This document shows positions 17,398-27,514 of a stretch of 64,000 nt of DNA, piece by piece; position 1 is the stretch's first letter, and each line of letters begins with the position of its first letter. The translations under genes and the position numbers were made by a program. A model generated the notes under the pieces. That model searched no databases, was not told where the DNA came from, and saw nothing but the letters and a program-made list of their open reading frames with translations. This stretch comes from Actinomadura sp. WMMA1423 (GTDB lineage: Bacteria > Actinomycetota > Actinomycetes > Streptosporangiales > Streptosporangiaceae): positions 9,362,001 through 9,426,000 of the forward strand of contig NZ_CP041244.1 in NCBI RefSeq assembly GCF_006547145.1, written 5' to 3'.

Positions 17398-18272
17398 CCA
17401 GCGATACCAAGATTCCGGACATCGTCATCGTCACCGGCATGTCCGGGGCGGGCCGCAGCACCGCGGCCAAGTCGCTGGAGGACCTCGACTGGTTCGTGGT
17501 CGACAACCTGCCGCCCGGGCTGCTGGCCACGATGGCCGACCTCGGCGGCCGGGTGAAGGACGCGGTGCCGCGCATCGCCGTCGTGGTGGACGTCCGCAGC
17601 CGCGCGTTCACCGACGACCTGCACTCCTCGATCGCCGAGCTGGAGGCCCGCGGCGTCCACCCGCGGGTGGTGTTCCTGGAGGCCGGCGACGCCGACCTCG
17701 TGCGCCGGTTCGAGAGCGTCCGCCGCCCCCACCCGCTGCAGGGCGACGGCCGCCTGGTGGACGGCATCGCCCGCGAGCGCGAGCTGGTCCGCGAGGTCCG
17801 CGCCGAGGCCGACCTGGTGATCGACACCAGCGGCCTGAACGTGCACGAGCTGCGCAACAAGATCATCGGCTTCTTCGGCACCGACAGCGGCGAGTCCAGC
17901 CTGCGCGCGACCGTCGTGTCGTTCGGCTACAAGTACGGCCTGCCCGTCGACGCCGACCTCGTCGTCGACTGCCGGTTCCTGCCGAACCCGCACTGGGTGC
18001 CCGACCTGCGTCCGAAGACGGGGCGCGACGCCGCCGTCCGCGACTACGTCCTCGGGCAGCGCGGCGCCAAGGAGTTCCTGGACGCCTACTCCGAGGTGCT
18101 GCGGCTCCTCGCCGACGGGTATGAACGCGAGGGCAAGCACTACGTGACGCTCGCCGTGGGATGTACCGGTGGAAAACACCGTAGTGTTGCCATGGCGGAA
18201 CAGATCGCCGCCCGGCTGCGGGACGAGGGCATCGAGGTGCAGGTCGCCCATCGTGACCTCGGCCGCGAATGA
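17394..18272 (+). CDS. rapZ: RapZ/YvcJ family nucleotide-binding protein
   Basis: 292 residues. The N-terminal P-loop reads GMSGAGRST, with Arg in place of the Walker A Lys, which is common in actinobacterial members. It is followed by WFVVDNLP and a C-terminal domain with VAVGCTGGKHRSVAMAE. In E. coli RapZ binds GlmZ sRNA for RNase E; in Gram-positives the protein binds nucleotides (YvcJ) and no matching sRNA is known, so the exact role here is unknown. The start overlaps the uvrC stop (ATGA), so translation is coupled. yvcK and whiA follow in the conserved order. Confidence 0.95.
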   Translation: MTSDTKIPDIVIVTGMSGAGRSTAAKSLEDLDWFVVDNLPPGLLATMADLGGRVKDAVPRIAVVVDVRSRAFTDDLHSSIAELEARGVHPRVVFLEAGDADLVRRFESVRRPHPLQGDGRLVDGIARERELVREVRAEADLVIDTSGLNVHELRNKIIGFFGTDSGESSLRATVVSFGYKYGLPVDADLVVDCRFLPNPHWVPDLRPKTGRDAAVRDYVLGQRGAKEFLDAYSEVLRLLADGYEREGKHYVTLAVGCTGGKHRSVAMAEQIAARLRDEGIEVQVAHRDLGRE

Positions 18273-18324
18273 CGGCCCGCGCCGGGACCCGGCGGGGGTC
18301 TCGGACGAGGAGAGAAACGGCACG

Positions 18325-19293
18325 GTGAAGCCCCTCGGCCCGAAGGTCGTCGCGCTCGGCGGGGGCCACGGCCTCTACGCGTCGCTGTCGGCGCTGCGCC
18401 GCGTCACCGACCGGCTGACCGCGATCGTCACCGTCGCCGACGACGGCGGCTCCAGCGGACGGCTGCGCCGCGAACTCGGCGTGCTGCCGCCCGGCGACCT
18501 GCGGATGGCGCTCGCCGCCCTCTGCGGAGACGACGAATGGGGGCAGACCTGGCGCGACGTCGTCCAGCACCGCTTCCGCAGCGAGGGCGACCTCCAGGGC
18601 CACGCCGTCGGCAACCTGCTCATCGTCGCGCTGTGGGAGCTGCTCGGCGGCGACGGCGCCTCCCCCGGCTCCACCGTCGCCGGGCTCGACTGGGTCGGCC
18701 GGCTGCTCGGCGCGCACGGCCGCGTGCTGCCGATGGCCGCCGTCCCGATGGACATCGTCGCCGAGGTACGCGGCGCCGACCCGGCCAGACCCGACGAGAT
18801 CACCCACGTCAAGGGCCAGGTGGCGTGCGCCAGGACGCCCGGCGGCGTGCTCGGGGTCTCGCTCGTCCCGGCCGACCCGCCCGCCTGCCCGGAGACCCTC
18901 GCCGCCGTCGAGGACGCCGACTGGATCGTCTTCGGCCCCGGCTCCTGGTTCACCAGCGTCCTGCCGCACCTGAAGGTGCCCGCGCTGGCCCGCGCCCTCA
19001 CGACGTCCCGCGCCCGCCGCGTCGTCGCGCTGAACCTCGCGCAGCAGCCGGGAGAGACCGACGACTTCTCTCCGCAGACCCACCTGGAGGTCCTGCAGGC
19101 GCACGCGCCCGACCTGCGCGTGGACGTCGTCCTCGCCGACCGCGGTGTGGTGGACGACCCGGACGCCCTCGACAAGGCCGTCCAGGACCTCGGCGGACGC
19201 CTCGTGCTCGCCGAGGTCGCCGCCGACGACGGCTCGCCGCGTCATGAACCCGCCCGTCTGGCCCAAGCCTTCGTACAGATATTCACCGACTGA
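18325..19293 (+). CDS. yvcK: YvcK/CofD-like protein (gluconeogenesis factor)
   Basis: 322 residues. It opens with the UDP-sugar-binding glycine loop VVALGGGHGLYASLSALR and VADDGGSSGRLR, followed by GDLRMALAAL, GNLLIVALWE and FGPGSWFTSVLPHL, all typical of the YvcK branch of the CofD-like family. The family controls peptidoglycan precursor supply and growth on gluconeogenic carbon; in mycobacteria the homologue CuvA acts at the growing pole. The GTG at 18325 is used, with GAGGAGAG upstream. It lies 52 bases after rapZ and 61 bases before whiA. Confidence 0.95.
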   Translation: MKPLGPKVVALGGGHGLYASLSALRRVTDRLTAIVTVADDGGSSGRLRRELGVLPPGDLRMALAALCGDDEWGQTWRDVVQHRFRSEGDLQGHAVGNLLIVALWELLGGDGASPGSTVAGLDWVGRLLGAHGRVLPMAAVPMDIVAEVRGADPARPDEITHVKGQVACARTPGGVLGVSLVPADPPACPETLAAVEDADWIVFGPGSWFTSVLPHLKVPALARALTTSRARRVVALNLAQQPGETDDFSPQTHLEVLQAHAPDLRVDVVLADRGVVDDPDALDKAVQDLGGRLVLAEVAADDGSPRHEPARLAQAFVQIFTD

Positions 19294-19354
19294 CGACCGG
19301 TGCGGCCGGGATCGGCCACACTGCTGGAAGTCCGATAGGGGGAGGGTTCATCAG

Positions 19355-20332
19355 ATGGCGATGACCGGTGTGGTCAAGGACGAGCTGAGCAGGCTCACGG
19401 TGCTGAAGCCGTGCTGCCGCAAGGCCGAGGTCTCGACGCTGCTGCGGTTCGCGGGCGGCCTGCACCTGGTCAGCGGCCGCATCGTGATCGAGGCCGAGAT
19501 CGACACCGGCGTGGCGGCCCGGCGGCTGATCAAGGACATCGCGGAGGTCTTCGGGCACACCTCCGAGGTCGTCGTGCTCGCGCCGAGCGGCCTGCGCAAG
19601 GGCAACCGCTACGTCGTCCGCGTCTTCCGCGACGGCGAGTCCCTCGCCCGGCAGACCGGCCTCATCGACAACAACGGCCGGCCCGTCCGGGGGCTGCCCC
19701 GGCACGTCGTCTCGGGCGCCGCCTGCGACGCCGAGTCGGCCTGGCGCGGCGCGTTCCTCGCGCACGGCTCCCTCACCGAGCCCGGCCGCTCCATGTCGAT
19801 GGAGGTGACCTGCCCCGGCCCCGAGGCCGCCCTCGCCCTCGTCGGCGCCGCCCGCCGCCTGAAGATCCACGCCAAGGCCCGCGAGGTCCGCGGCGTCGAC
19901 CGCGTCGTCGTCCGCGACGGCGACGCGATCAGCGCGCTGCTCACCCGGCTCGGCGCCCACGACAGCGTCCTCGCCTGGGAGGAGCGCCGGATGCGCCGCG
20001 AGGTCCGCGCCACCGCCAACCGGCTCGCCAACTTCGACGACGCCAACCTGCGCCGCTCCGCCCGCGCCGCCGTCGCCGCCGGCGCCCGCGTCGCCCGCGC
20101 CCTGGAGATCCTCGGCGACGACGCCCCCGAGCACCTCGTCAACGCCGGGCGCCTCCGCCTGGAGCACAAGCAGGCGTCCCTGGAGGAACTCGGCCAGCTC
20201 GCCGACCCGCCCCTCACCAAGGACGCCATCGCCGGCCGCATCCGCCGCCTCCTGGCCATGGCCGACAAGCGCGCCGGCGACCAGGGCGTCCCGGGCACGG
20301 AGGCGAATCTGACGGCCGACATGCTCGGTTGA
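19355..20332 (+). CDS. whiA: Sporulation/division regulator WhiA
   Basis: 325 residues. The N-terminal part has the degenerate LAGLIDADG homing-endonuclease-like fold (ELSRL...CCRKAEVSTLLRFAGGLH and RGAFLAHGSLTEP). The C-terminal part is the HTH domain with LRLEHKQASLEELGQLADP and TKDAIAGRIRRL. In Streptomyces, WhiA works with WhiB to start sporulation septation; it has lost nuclease activity. GGGGGAGGG lies upstream of the ATG at a good distance. A compact GC-rich hairpin follows the stop at once, so the operon ends here. Confidence 0.96.
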   Translation: MAMTGVVKDELSRLTVLKPCCRKAEVSTLLRFAGGLHLVSGRIVIEAEIDTGVAARRLIKDIAEVFGHTSEVVVLAPSGLRKGNRYVVRVFRDGESLARQTGLIDNNGRPVRGLPRHVVSGAACDAESAWRGAFLAHGSLTEPGRSMSMEVTCPGPEAALALVGAARRLKIHAKAREVRGVDRVVVRDGDAISALLTRLGAHDSVLAWEERRMRREVRATANRLANFDDANLRRSARAAVAAGARVARALEILGDDAPEHLVNAGRLRLEHKQASLEELGQLADPPLTKDAIAGRIRRLLAMADKRAGDQGVPGTEANLTADMLG

Positions 20333-20333
20333 C

Positions 20334-20355
20334 CCAGGGGGAGCGACCCCCCTGG
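20334..20355 (+). terminator. Hairpin terminator after whiA
   Basis: CCAGGGGG-AGCGAC-CCCCCTGG gives a perfect 8-bp stem with a 6-base loop, starting one base after the whiA stop codon. There is no T tract, as is common in high-GC actinomycetes. Confidence 0.7.
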
Positions 20356-20571
20356 AACCCCCCGTTACGAGCCGGGCGATCCTCCCGCCACGGTGCGGGT
20401 TGTTGTGCCCGTGCGGGTTTGGTGCGTGGCGCTGCGGTCGCCCGGCTCGGCGGGTCGGGCGACCTCCAGGCGCTTAGAGCGCCTTCCGGCCGCCCGACCC
20501 GCGTCCCAGCTCAGGTCCACTCCAAGAGGGTCTATGGCGTGGCACGTCCAAGAGCGTTGGGTATGGCCTGT

Positions 20572-21795
20572 TCAACGTGTCGGCGCCGTGCCGGAAGGCG
20601 TGCGCGACCAGGGCCGTCGCGGCGCCGTCGCGGACGGGACGCCCCGCACGACGAGGGTGCTGTGCGCCTCCGGCGAGGCCGGCCATCTCCGCCAGGACGT
20701 GGCGCTGTAGCCGATGTGACCGCTCGGAACGAGGACGTCCCGGCCGAGCGCGTGGAAGGTCAGCGCCATCTGGTCGTTCTGCCCGTGCGCGTAGCGGCCC
20801 GGGCCGAACCGCGCCGTATAGGACATCTCCTCGGTGAACGGGCGGCCGTCCCAGCCCCAGCCGGACCGGCCCATGACGTACCCGGCGCGATAGACCCGCG
20901 CCCGCTCCCCGGGCGGGGCGCCTTCCGCGCCCCGCGTCGACATGTACCTGATCGGGCCCGCTCCGGGGGAGCCGATCCCGGACGCCCTGGCCGCGTACGA
21001 CTCGCCGATCTGGAGCAGGTCCCCGCCGGGCGTGATCTGGAACGCGATGAACTCGTCCAGCAGCCGGAGCCGGCGGGCGAGTTCGGCGGGGACGGAGCGG
21101 CGGCACGCGCGCATCACCCGGAGCGCGAGCCGCCACCGGGCCCGGTCGTAGACGGCGTAGTGCGCGGACTGCTCGTTGCCGGCGCCCTCCTCGTCGACGG
21201 CCGGGCGCGCGTCAAAGGGCGGGGCGAGGCTCGCGTCGAGCAGGCGCCGGTAGCCGAGCCGGGCGAGGTCCTCCCGCCCGATGCCGCAGCCCGCCGTCAT
21301 GAGCGCCATCGACTCGTCGGTGCCGTGGTTCCAGGGCCCCGAGTAGTGCTCCGGGCGGGCCGGCCACTCCGCGTGGAGGCGATCGCCTCGTCCAGCCACC
21401 GGGCGGCCAGGTGCCGCCGGAGGCACACGAGGGCGCCGAGGCGGAACCTGGCCGCCTCGGCGACCGCCTCGCGCCGGTGCGCGTCGAACCGCTCGGGACG
21501 GGCGTGGCCGGCGAGCCGGTCCTTCGCGATGCCCGCGGCCGTGTCCAGCGCGGCGCGGTCTCCCGTCCGCTCGTACTCCCCGAGGAGGCCGCCGAGCCAT
21601 TCGAGCGAGTGGAACCAGAGCTGCCACGACCGGTCGCCGTCCGGGTCGACGTCCGCGTGCGTTCCGCGGACGACGCGGACGGGGGCCGTGCCCGGCGCGG
21701 CGAACCGCCCCGTGCGCACCTGCGCCGCCGGGTTCAGCCCGTCGAGGCCGTTGTGAGGCGCTCTCGCGACGGTCCGCCGCCGGTGAAGGGCGGGT
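20572..21795 (-). pseudogene. Frameshifted heparinase II/III-like pseudogene
   Basis: Family resemblance is split over three minus-strand frames. The first piece (about 21795-21375) reads RTVARAPHNGLDGLN and then SWQLWFHSLEWLGGLLGEYE. The frame then shifts near 21375 into HYSGPWNHGTDESMALM and continues with FIAFQITPGGDLLQIGE and FGPGRYAHGQNDQMALTF, the heparinase II/III C-terminal pattern. Around 20640 the natural reading (GAATALVAHAFRHG) moves to yet another frame. A catalytic N-terminal region and signal peptide are missing. The intact family cleaves uronate-containing polysaccharides or heparin-like chains. This copy looks inactive; sequencing error at both shifts is possible but less likely. 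Confidence 0.65.
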
Positions 21796-21811
21796 GAACA
21801 TCCGGCGACGG

Positions 21812-23014
21812 TCAGGGCTGGGTGTTGTCGCCGCGCAGTACGCGGTGGATCAGGTCTTCGCGGAGTTGGCCGTAGCCGGTTTCGGCCCAGATGCTCTGGG
21901 ACGGGTCGGCCTCATAGTAGGGGACCTCGCGGCCGTCTCGGCGGTCGGTGAGGACCTCCGGGGGGCGCTTCTCGCGGGCGGCGCGGGCGCACGGGCGGCA
22001 GGTCCGGACGTGCAGGCGCCTGCGGGAGCCCAGGGGGCGCCAGTCGAGCTCGCTCGTCGCGTCGCCGTGCAGCGGGTTGAAGAAGCAGAGAGGGACGGGA
22101 GGGATCTCGGGCCGCCCCTTCGCGACGGCCTGCGCGGAGGCGAGGGCGTCGTGGCCCTGGTCGAGCAGGACCAGGACGCCGGCGAGGTCGGGGACGCCCC
22201 GCGCCGCGTCCAGGGTCTTGCCCGCCGCCTGGTAGGCGTCGAGGGCGCGGGCCATCAGGGCGCGGGTCCGCTCGTCCGAGGTCGGGACGGTGCTCTCGTC
22301 CAGCAGCTCCCCGAACGCGATGACCTCGCGGGACGCCTGCTCGCGGAGCTGGTCCTCGGTGGCGCGGTTCGCCGTGGCGAACACCGTGCGGGGCATCAGC
22401 AGCCCCTCGCCCTCGCGGCGGACCGACGCCATCCGGCGGCGCCGCCACAGCAGGAGCCCGGCGACGCCCGCCGCCGCGGCCGCGCCCGCGCCTAGCGGGA
22501 GGGCGAGCCCGCCCCCGTCTGTCCCGGCCGCGGGAGGGTGGGTGCCGTGGCGTGCTTTGTAGCGCTTGTCGATCTCGGCGGAGACGCGGTCGTACTCCTG
22601 CTGGCCCTTGCCGGAGACGATGAGGTCGACGACGCGGGACAGCCGGGCGGCGAGCGGCGCGTCGTCCATGGCGCGGTCCAGCGTGACCGCCCAGGCGGCG
22701 CGGTCGGCGCGATGGTCGCCGCCCCACTCGCGCGCCCTCAGGTCCTCGGTGTCGTCGTCGAAGGTGATGTAGATCCCGTCGCGGCCGAGGCGGTCGTGGA
22801 CGACGGTCGCGAGCTGCTCGGCGTCCGTCCACGTGCCGCCCTTGACGAGGGGGACCAGCACGACGAAGACCGGCGCGGGCGCCTTGCGGAACTTGGCGAT
22901 GAGCGCGCGGCGCTCCCCAGGGGGGAGCGCGGAGGCCAGCGACGGGTCGACGTGGATCGGGGAGCGGCGCAGCGCCGCGGCCAGCCGCTCGCCGGGGGAC
23001 GGTTCAGTCGACAC
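21812..23014 (-). CDS. Envelope protein of unknown function, third member of a paralogous triad
   Basis: 400 residues, not recognised. There is no signal peptide. The first about 150 residues carry the motif shared by the triad: PIHVDPSLASALPP, APVFVVLVPL and GRDGIYITFDDD. A single membrane helix follows at about 168-188 with an RRRR stop. The C-terminal region, about 200 residues, includes ALASAQ and PLCFFNPLHGD, then CRPCARAAREK, a possible metal site (Cys...NPLHG...Cys-x-x-Cys) shared with the preceding gene. It overlaps that gene by 11 bases, so it is the last gene of a three-gene operon. The N-terminal domain faintly recalls TPM-type domains in layout; I would not name it. Confidence 0.7.
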   Translation of the reverse strand: MSTEPSPGERLAAALRRSPIHVDPSLASALPPGERRALIAKFRKAPAPVFVVLVPLVKGGTWTDAEQLATVVHDRLGRDGIYITFDDDTEDLRAREWGGDHRADRAAWAVTLDRAMDDAPLAARLSRVVDLIVSGKGQQEYDRVSAEIDKRYKARHGTHPPAAGTDGGGLALPLGAGAAAAAGVAGLLLWRRRRMASVRREGEGLLMPRTVFATANRATEDQLREQASREVIAFGELLDESTVPTSDERTRALMARALDAYQAAGKTLDAARGVPDLAGVLVLLDQGHDALASAQAVAKGRPEIPPVPLCFFNPLHGDATSELDWRPLGSRRRLHVRTCRPCARAAREKRPPEVLTDRRDGREVPYYEADPSQSIWAETGYGQLREDLIHRVLRGDNTQP

Positions 23015-24296
23015 CGAGGTACCTCATCACACGGGGGAGGAAGGTCTTGCCGCCGCGAGCGCCCCACGCCGTGTCGCGCCACACGCCCGGGACGAGGGTG
23101 TGCGGCCGGTGCCCCTCCGGTCCCGGGATCCGCAGGAGGTGCCGATCGCCCAGAGCGCCCCGTTCGGCGAGCCGCCGGCAGCTCTCGCAGAGCGGCAGCT
23201 TCTTGGGCAGCGCGTCGTTCCCCTTCGCCAGCTTGGGGACGCGCCAGTGCACGACCGATCCGCCGTGCAGCGGGTTCACCAGGCACGGCGAAGGCGGGGA
23301 GGCGACGTTCCGGGCGAGGGCGATGCGTCCCTGGCGGGCCAGGACGATCGCGCCGACCAGATCCACCGCCTTGGTGTCGTCGTCCTTGGCGTCGTCGTAG
23401 AGGATCTGGGCGGCGTCGTAGGCGGAGACGGCATAAGGGCGTCCTCGCTCGGCGCCCTCCGTGAGGAGCAGGCGGCGGAGCGCCTCCAGCTCACCGGACC
23501 CGTGGCGGCGCAGCCAGCGCGTGCCGGGTGAGGTCCGCGCCGGGGCGTGCCGTCCGGGCTTGTGCCGGTTCGGGAATCGCGGCCGCCGGCCGCGGCGCAG
23601 CGCCAGGACGCCGAGGCCCAGCCAGTACAGGACCGCCGCCCCCGCCGGTCCGGCCAGCAGGAGGCCCGTCAGCAGCGGCGCCTTGATCTCCGGCTCGGCG
23701 GGCGTCAGCGTGTTCTCCTGCCCGAAGGGGTCGGGGCTGGAGTACAGCCTCGGCAGGGTGGGGGAGGCCGAGGGCGCCGCCGCGTAGCCGTCCAGCCGCC
23801 GGGCGATCCGTCCCGCGAGCCCGTCGAAGGGGCGCTCGCCGTCGGCCGGACCCGCTTCGCCCGGCTCCTCGTCCAGCGGGGAGGGGGTGCGGCGCGGCAC
23901 GTTGAACGCCTCGGACTCCAGCCATCCGTGGGCGTCGGCCATCACGTAGAGGCCGTCGCGGCGGGACCTGTCGTGCAGCATGAACAGGAACGCGTCGTCG
24001 CGGCCCTGCGACTCCGAGGTGTCCGGGTTCGGGAGCACCACCACGTACGCCGGCGTGCCGAGCCGCTTCGCGGTCGCGGCGACGGCCGAGCGGAGCCGGG
24101 CGCGGTCGGCCTCACCGAGCGCCCGCGCGACGTCCGGGTCGACGAAGAGGGGGTCCTTCGCGAGCGCGGCGCTCACCCGGTCGAGCCGGTGGTAGGCGTG
24201 CGGGGGCGGCTCGTCCGCGGCGGCCGTGCCGAGCGGCGCCGCGAGGCCCGAGAGGGCGAGGGCCAGGGCGGCGGGCGCCGCCGGGAACCGCTTCAT
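23004..24296 (-). CDS. Secreted/membrane protein of unknown function, second member of the triad
   Basis: 430 residues. A signal peptide (about 1-27, ending GTAAA) is followed by the shared domain: DPLFVDPDVARAL, TPAYVVVLPNP and SRRDGLYVMADAHG. After a Pro-rich linker a membrane helix lies at about 215-235. The C-terminal region has SPPSPCLVNPLHGG, a WR pair, and LPLCESCRRLAERG, giving the same Cys...NPLHG...Cys-x-x-Cys layout as the 21812 gene. Starts and stops are coupled both ways (ATGA with the 24293 gene, 11-base overlap with the 21812 gene). With an exported N-terminus the Cys region would be cytoplasmic. No known function. Confidence 0.7.
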   Translation of the reverse strand: MKRFPAAPAALALALSGLAAPLGTAAADEPPPHAYHRLDRVSAALAKDPLFVDPDVARALGEADRARLRSAVAATAKRLGTPAYVVVLPNPDTSESQGRDDAFLFMLHDRSRRDGLYVMADAHGWLESEAFNVPRRTPSPLDEEPGEAGPADGERPFDGLAGRIARRLDGYAAAPSASPTLPRLYSSPDPFGQENTLTPAEPEIKAPLLTGLLLAGPAGAAVLYWLGLGVLALRRGRRPRFPNRHKPGRHAPARTSPGTRWLRRHGSGELEALRRLLLTEGAERGRPYAVSAYDAAQILYDDAKDDDTKAVDLVGAIVLARQGRIALARNVASPPSPCLVNPLHGGSVVHWRVPKLAKGNDALPKKLPLCESCRRLAERGALGDRHLLRIPGPEGHRPHTLVPGVWRDTAWGARGGKTFLPRVMRYLGVD

Positions 24297-25021
24297 CGGC
24301 GTGCCTTCGCTGCGTTCTTCCCGGGCCGCCGGGCGCGGTCGGCCGACCGGACGCGGTGGCGGACCAGCAGGGCGAGGATCGAGCCCCCGCTCAGTGCGGC
24401 GCCGGCGCCGAACACGCCCCACTCGACGCGCGAGGCGCGGCGGTCCGCCGCGTCGTCGGCGTCCAGCGCCTCGCGGACCTTCGACTTCGGCGCCGGGCGC
24501 GGATGGTCGCGGCGCTCCCTGGCGTGCCCCGACAGGGCGATGTCCACGAACCGCGCGATCACCTCCGGGGCGCTCGCGTCGTAGGAGGTCTCGAACTCGG
24601 CGGCCTGCCAGGCGTCCTCCAGCGGGAGGCGGCGGGCACCGCCGAACTGCCGGACCTCGCCGTCGCCGCCGGACGGGGCGACCACGATGTAGACCCCGTC
24701 CTTGCCCAGACGGTCGCGCAGCAGTGCCGCGAGGGATTCGGCGGGGTCTTCCCGGCCGATGCCCACGGTCGGCGTGACCGCCACGTACGCGGGTGCGCCG
24801 AGCCGGGCGACGGACGCCCTGATGCGCGCGGCGCTGTCGGGGGGCAGCGCGCGCGGCGCGTGGTCGGTGACGTAGACGGGATCGCGCCGGAGCGCGGCGG
24901 CGATGGCGTCGGCGCGGCCCGCCGCTCCGGCGGGCGCCGGCGAGGGCGCGGCGCCGGCCGGACGGGCGAGGAGCACGGCTCCCACCAGCCCCGTCAGGAG
25001 AACCGCCCATCCGCGCCACAT
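24293..25021 (-). CDS. Secreted membrane-anchored protein of unknown function, first member of the triad
   Basis: 242 residues. A signal peptide (about 1-28, ending PAGAA) is followed by the shared exported domain with DPVYVTDHAPRALPP, APAYVAVTP and GKDGVYIVVAPSGG, and a C-terminal anchor helix (VFGAGAALSGGSILALLV) with a basic tail. It lacks the Cys-containing C-terminal domain of the other two. The ATG at 25021 is chosen so the signal peptide starts directly; a start at 25105 would add 28 residues. It is the first gene of the operon and is transcribed away from gapA. Confidence 0.7.
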   Translation of the reverse strand: MWRGWAVLLTGLVGAVLLARPAGAAPSPAPAGAAGRADAIAAALRRDPVYVTDHAPRALPPDSAARIRASVARLGAPAYVAVTPTVGIGREDPAESLAALLRDRLGKDGVYIVVAPSGGDGEVRQFGGARRLPLEDAWQAAEFETSYDASAPEVIARFVDIALSGHARERRDHPRPAPKSKVREALDADDAADRRASRVEWGVFGAGAALSGGSILALLVRHRVRSADRARRPGKNAAKARR

Positions 25022-25152
25022 GGCCCGGAGTGTAGTGATGACCGTCCTTTTTGGTGAAAGCGGAGCCCGGCCGGCGATCCCCCGACCGGGGGAAGCCCGG
25101 CTCACCCGTGGATCCCACGAAACCGGTGTCCGGCTACCCGCGGGTCATTGGA

Positions 25153-25158
25153 TAGGGT
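25153..25158 (+). promoter_or_regulatory. Candidate gapA -10 box
   Basis: TAGGGT lies 85 bases before the gapA start. The leader that follows contains a small hairpin, CGGGG-ATCGAA-CCCCG, at about 25165-25180. No clear -35 was seen. Confidence 0.4.
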
Positions 25159-25243
25159 CTGAGACGGGGATCGAACCCCGGATCGACCGTAGGTAACAGC
25201 CCGGCTGGCACCGGGCGATACGACGTACGAGGAGAGCCGTTCC

Positions 25244-26248
<1,005 letters not shown>

Positions 26249-26323
26249 CCGAAGCCGCCACCGCCGTGGCCGCGCGTCCGCGCGGCCACGGCGCGGCCGT
26301 GTACGGAAGGACACCGCATCCCG

Positions 26324-27511
26324 ATGCGCACCATTGACGATCTCGACGTCGCCGGTCGGCGCGTCCTGCTGCGAGCGGACCTCAACGTCCCTCTGCAGGA
26401 CGGCCAGATCACCGACGACGGGCGGATCCGGGCCAGCCTGCCGACGATCGAGGCGCTGCGGGCCCGGGGCGCCAAGGTCATCGTCTGCGCCCACCTCGGC
26501 CGCCCCAAGGGCGAGGTCAAGCCCGAGTTCTCGCTCGCCCCGGTCGCCGCCCGCCTGGGCGAGCTGCTGGGCGCGGAGGTCGCGTTCGCGTCCGACGTCG
26601 TCGGCGACTCGGCGCGGGCCGCCGCGGAGGGCCTCGCCGACGGGGGCGTCGCGCTGCTGGAGAACCTGCGCTTCGAGCCGGGGGAGACCAGCAAGGACGA
26701 CGCCGAGCGCGGCGCCTTCGCCGACAGGCTCGCGGCCCTCGCCGATCTCTACGTTGGGGACGGGTTCGGCGCCGTGCACCGCAGGCACGCCTCCGTCTAC
26801 GACGTGCCGAAGCGGCTCCCGCACGCCGCCGGCGGGCTGATCGCCTCCGAGGTCGGGGTGCTCCGCAAGCTCACCGAGGACGTCGAGCGCCCCTACGCGG
26901 TCGCCCTCGGCGGGTCCAAGGTGTCCGACAAGCTCGGAGTCATCGACAACCTGCTCGGCAAGGCCGACCGCATCCTGATCGGCGGCGGCATGGTGTTCAC
27001 CTTCCTCAAGGCGCAGGGCCACGAGGTCGGCAAAAGCCTCCTGGAGGAGGACCAGCTCGGCACCGTCCGCGAGTACCTGCGGCGGGCCGAGGAGACCGGC
27101 GTCGAGTTCGTGCTGCCCGTCGACATCGTCGCGGCCGACGCGTTCGCCGCCGACGCCGACCACGCGGTGGTCCCCGCCGACGCGATCCCGGCCGGCCGGC
27201 TGGGCCTGGACATCGGCCCCGAGTCCGGCAAGCTGTTCGCCTCCCGCCTCGCCGATGCGAAGACGGTGTTCTGGAACGGCCCCATGGGCGTCTTCGAGAT
27301 GGAGCCCTACTCGCACGGCACCCGCGCCGTCGCTCAGGGCCTCATCGACTCCGGAGCCTTCACCGTGGTCGGCGGCGGCGACTCCGCCGCGGCCGTCCGG
27401 CGGCTCGGCTTCGACGAGGCGGCCTTCTCCCACATCTCGACCGGCGGCGGCGCGAGCCTGGAGTACCTCGAAGGCAAGACGCTGCCCGGCCTGCAAGCCC
27501 TGGAGGACTGA
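26324..27511 (+). CDS. pgk: Phosphoglycerate kinase
   Basis: 395 residues, standard length. It transfers phosphate from 1,3-bisphosphoglycerate to ADP in glycolysis. The N-terminal half shows RVLLRADLNVP and CAHLGRPKG with ENLRFEPGE. The nucleotide half has ALGGSKVSDKLGVI, FWNGPMGVFE and the glycine-rich VVGGGDSAAA, with STGGGASLEYLEGK near the end. The ATG is preceded by GGAAGGA. It lies 75 bases after gapA and 3 bases before tpiA, so all three are probably cotranscribed. Confidence 0.97.
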   Translation: MRTIDDLDVAGRRVLLRADLNVPLQDGQITDDGRIRASLPTIEALRARGAKVIVCAHLGRPKGEVKPEFSLAPVAARLGELLGAEVAFASDVVGDSARAAAEGLADGGVALLENLRFEPGETSKDDAERGAFADRLAALADLYVGDGFGAVHRRHASVYDVPKRLPHAAGGLIASEVGVLRKLTEDVERPYAVALGGSKVSDKLGVIDNLLGKADRILIGGGMVFTFLKAQGHEVGKSLLEEDQLGTVREYLRRAEETGVEFVLPVDIVAADAFAADADHAVVPADAIPAGRLGLDIGPESGKLFASRLADAKTVFWNGPMGVFEMEPYSHGTRAVAQGLIDSGAFTVVGGGDSAAAVRRLGFDEAAFSHISTGGGASLEYLEGKTLPGLQALED

Positions 27512-27514
27512 CCG

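Noticed and set aside
25165..25180. tRNA T-arm-like sequence (CGGGGATCGAACCCCG) before gapA
   Set aside because: Neither strand around it gives an acceptor stem, anticodon arm or D-arm, and the T-stem pairing breaks with a 7-base loop. It is read as a small leader hairpin.
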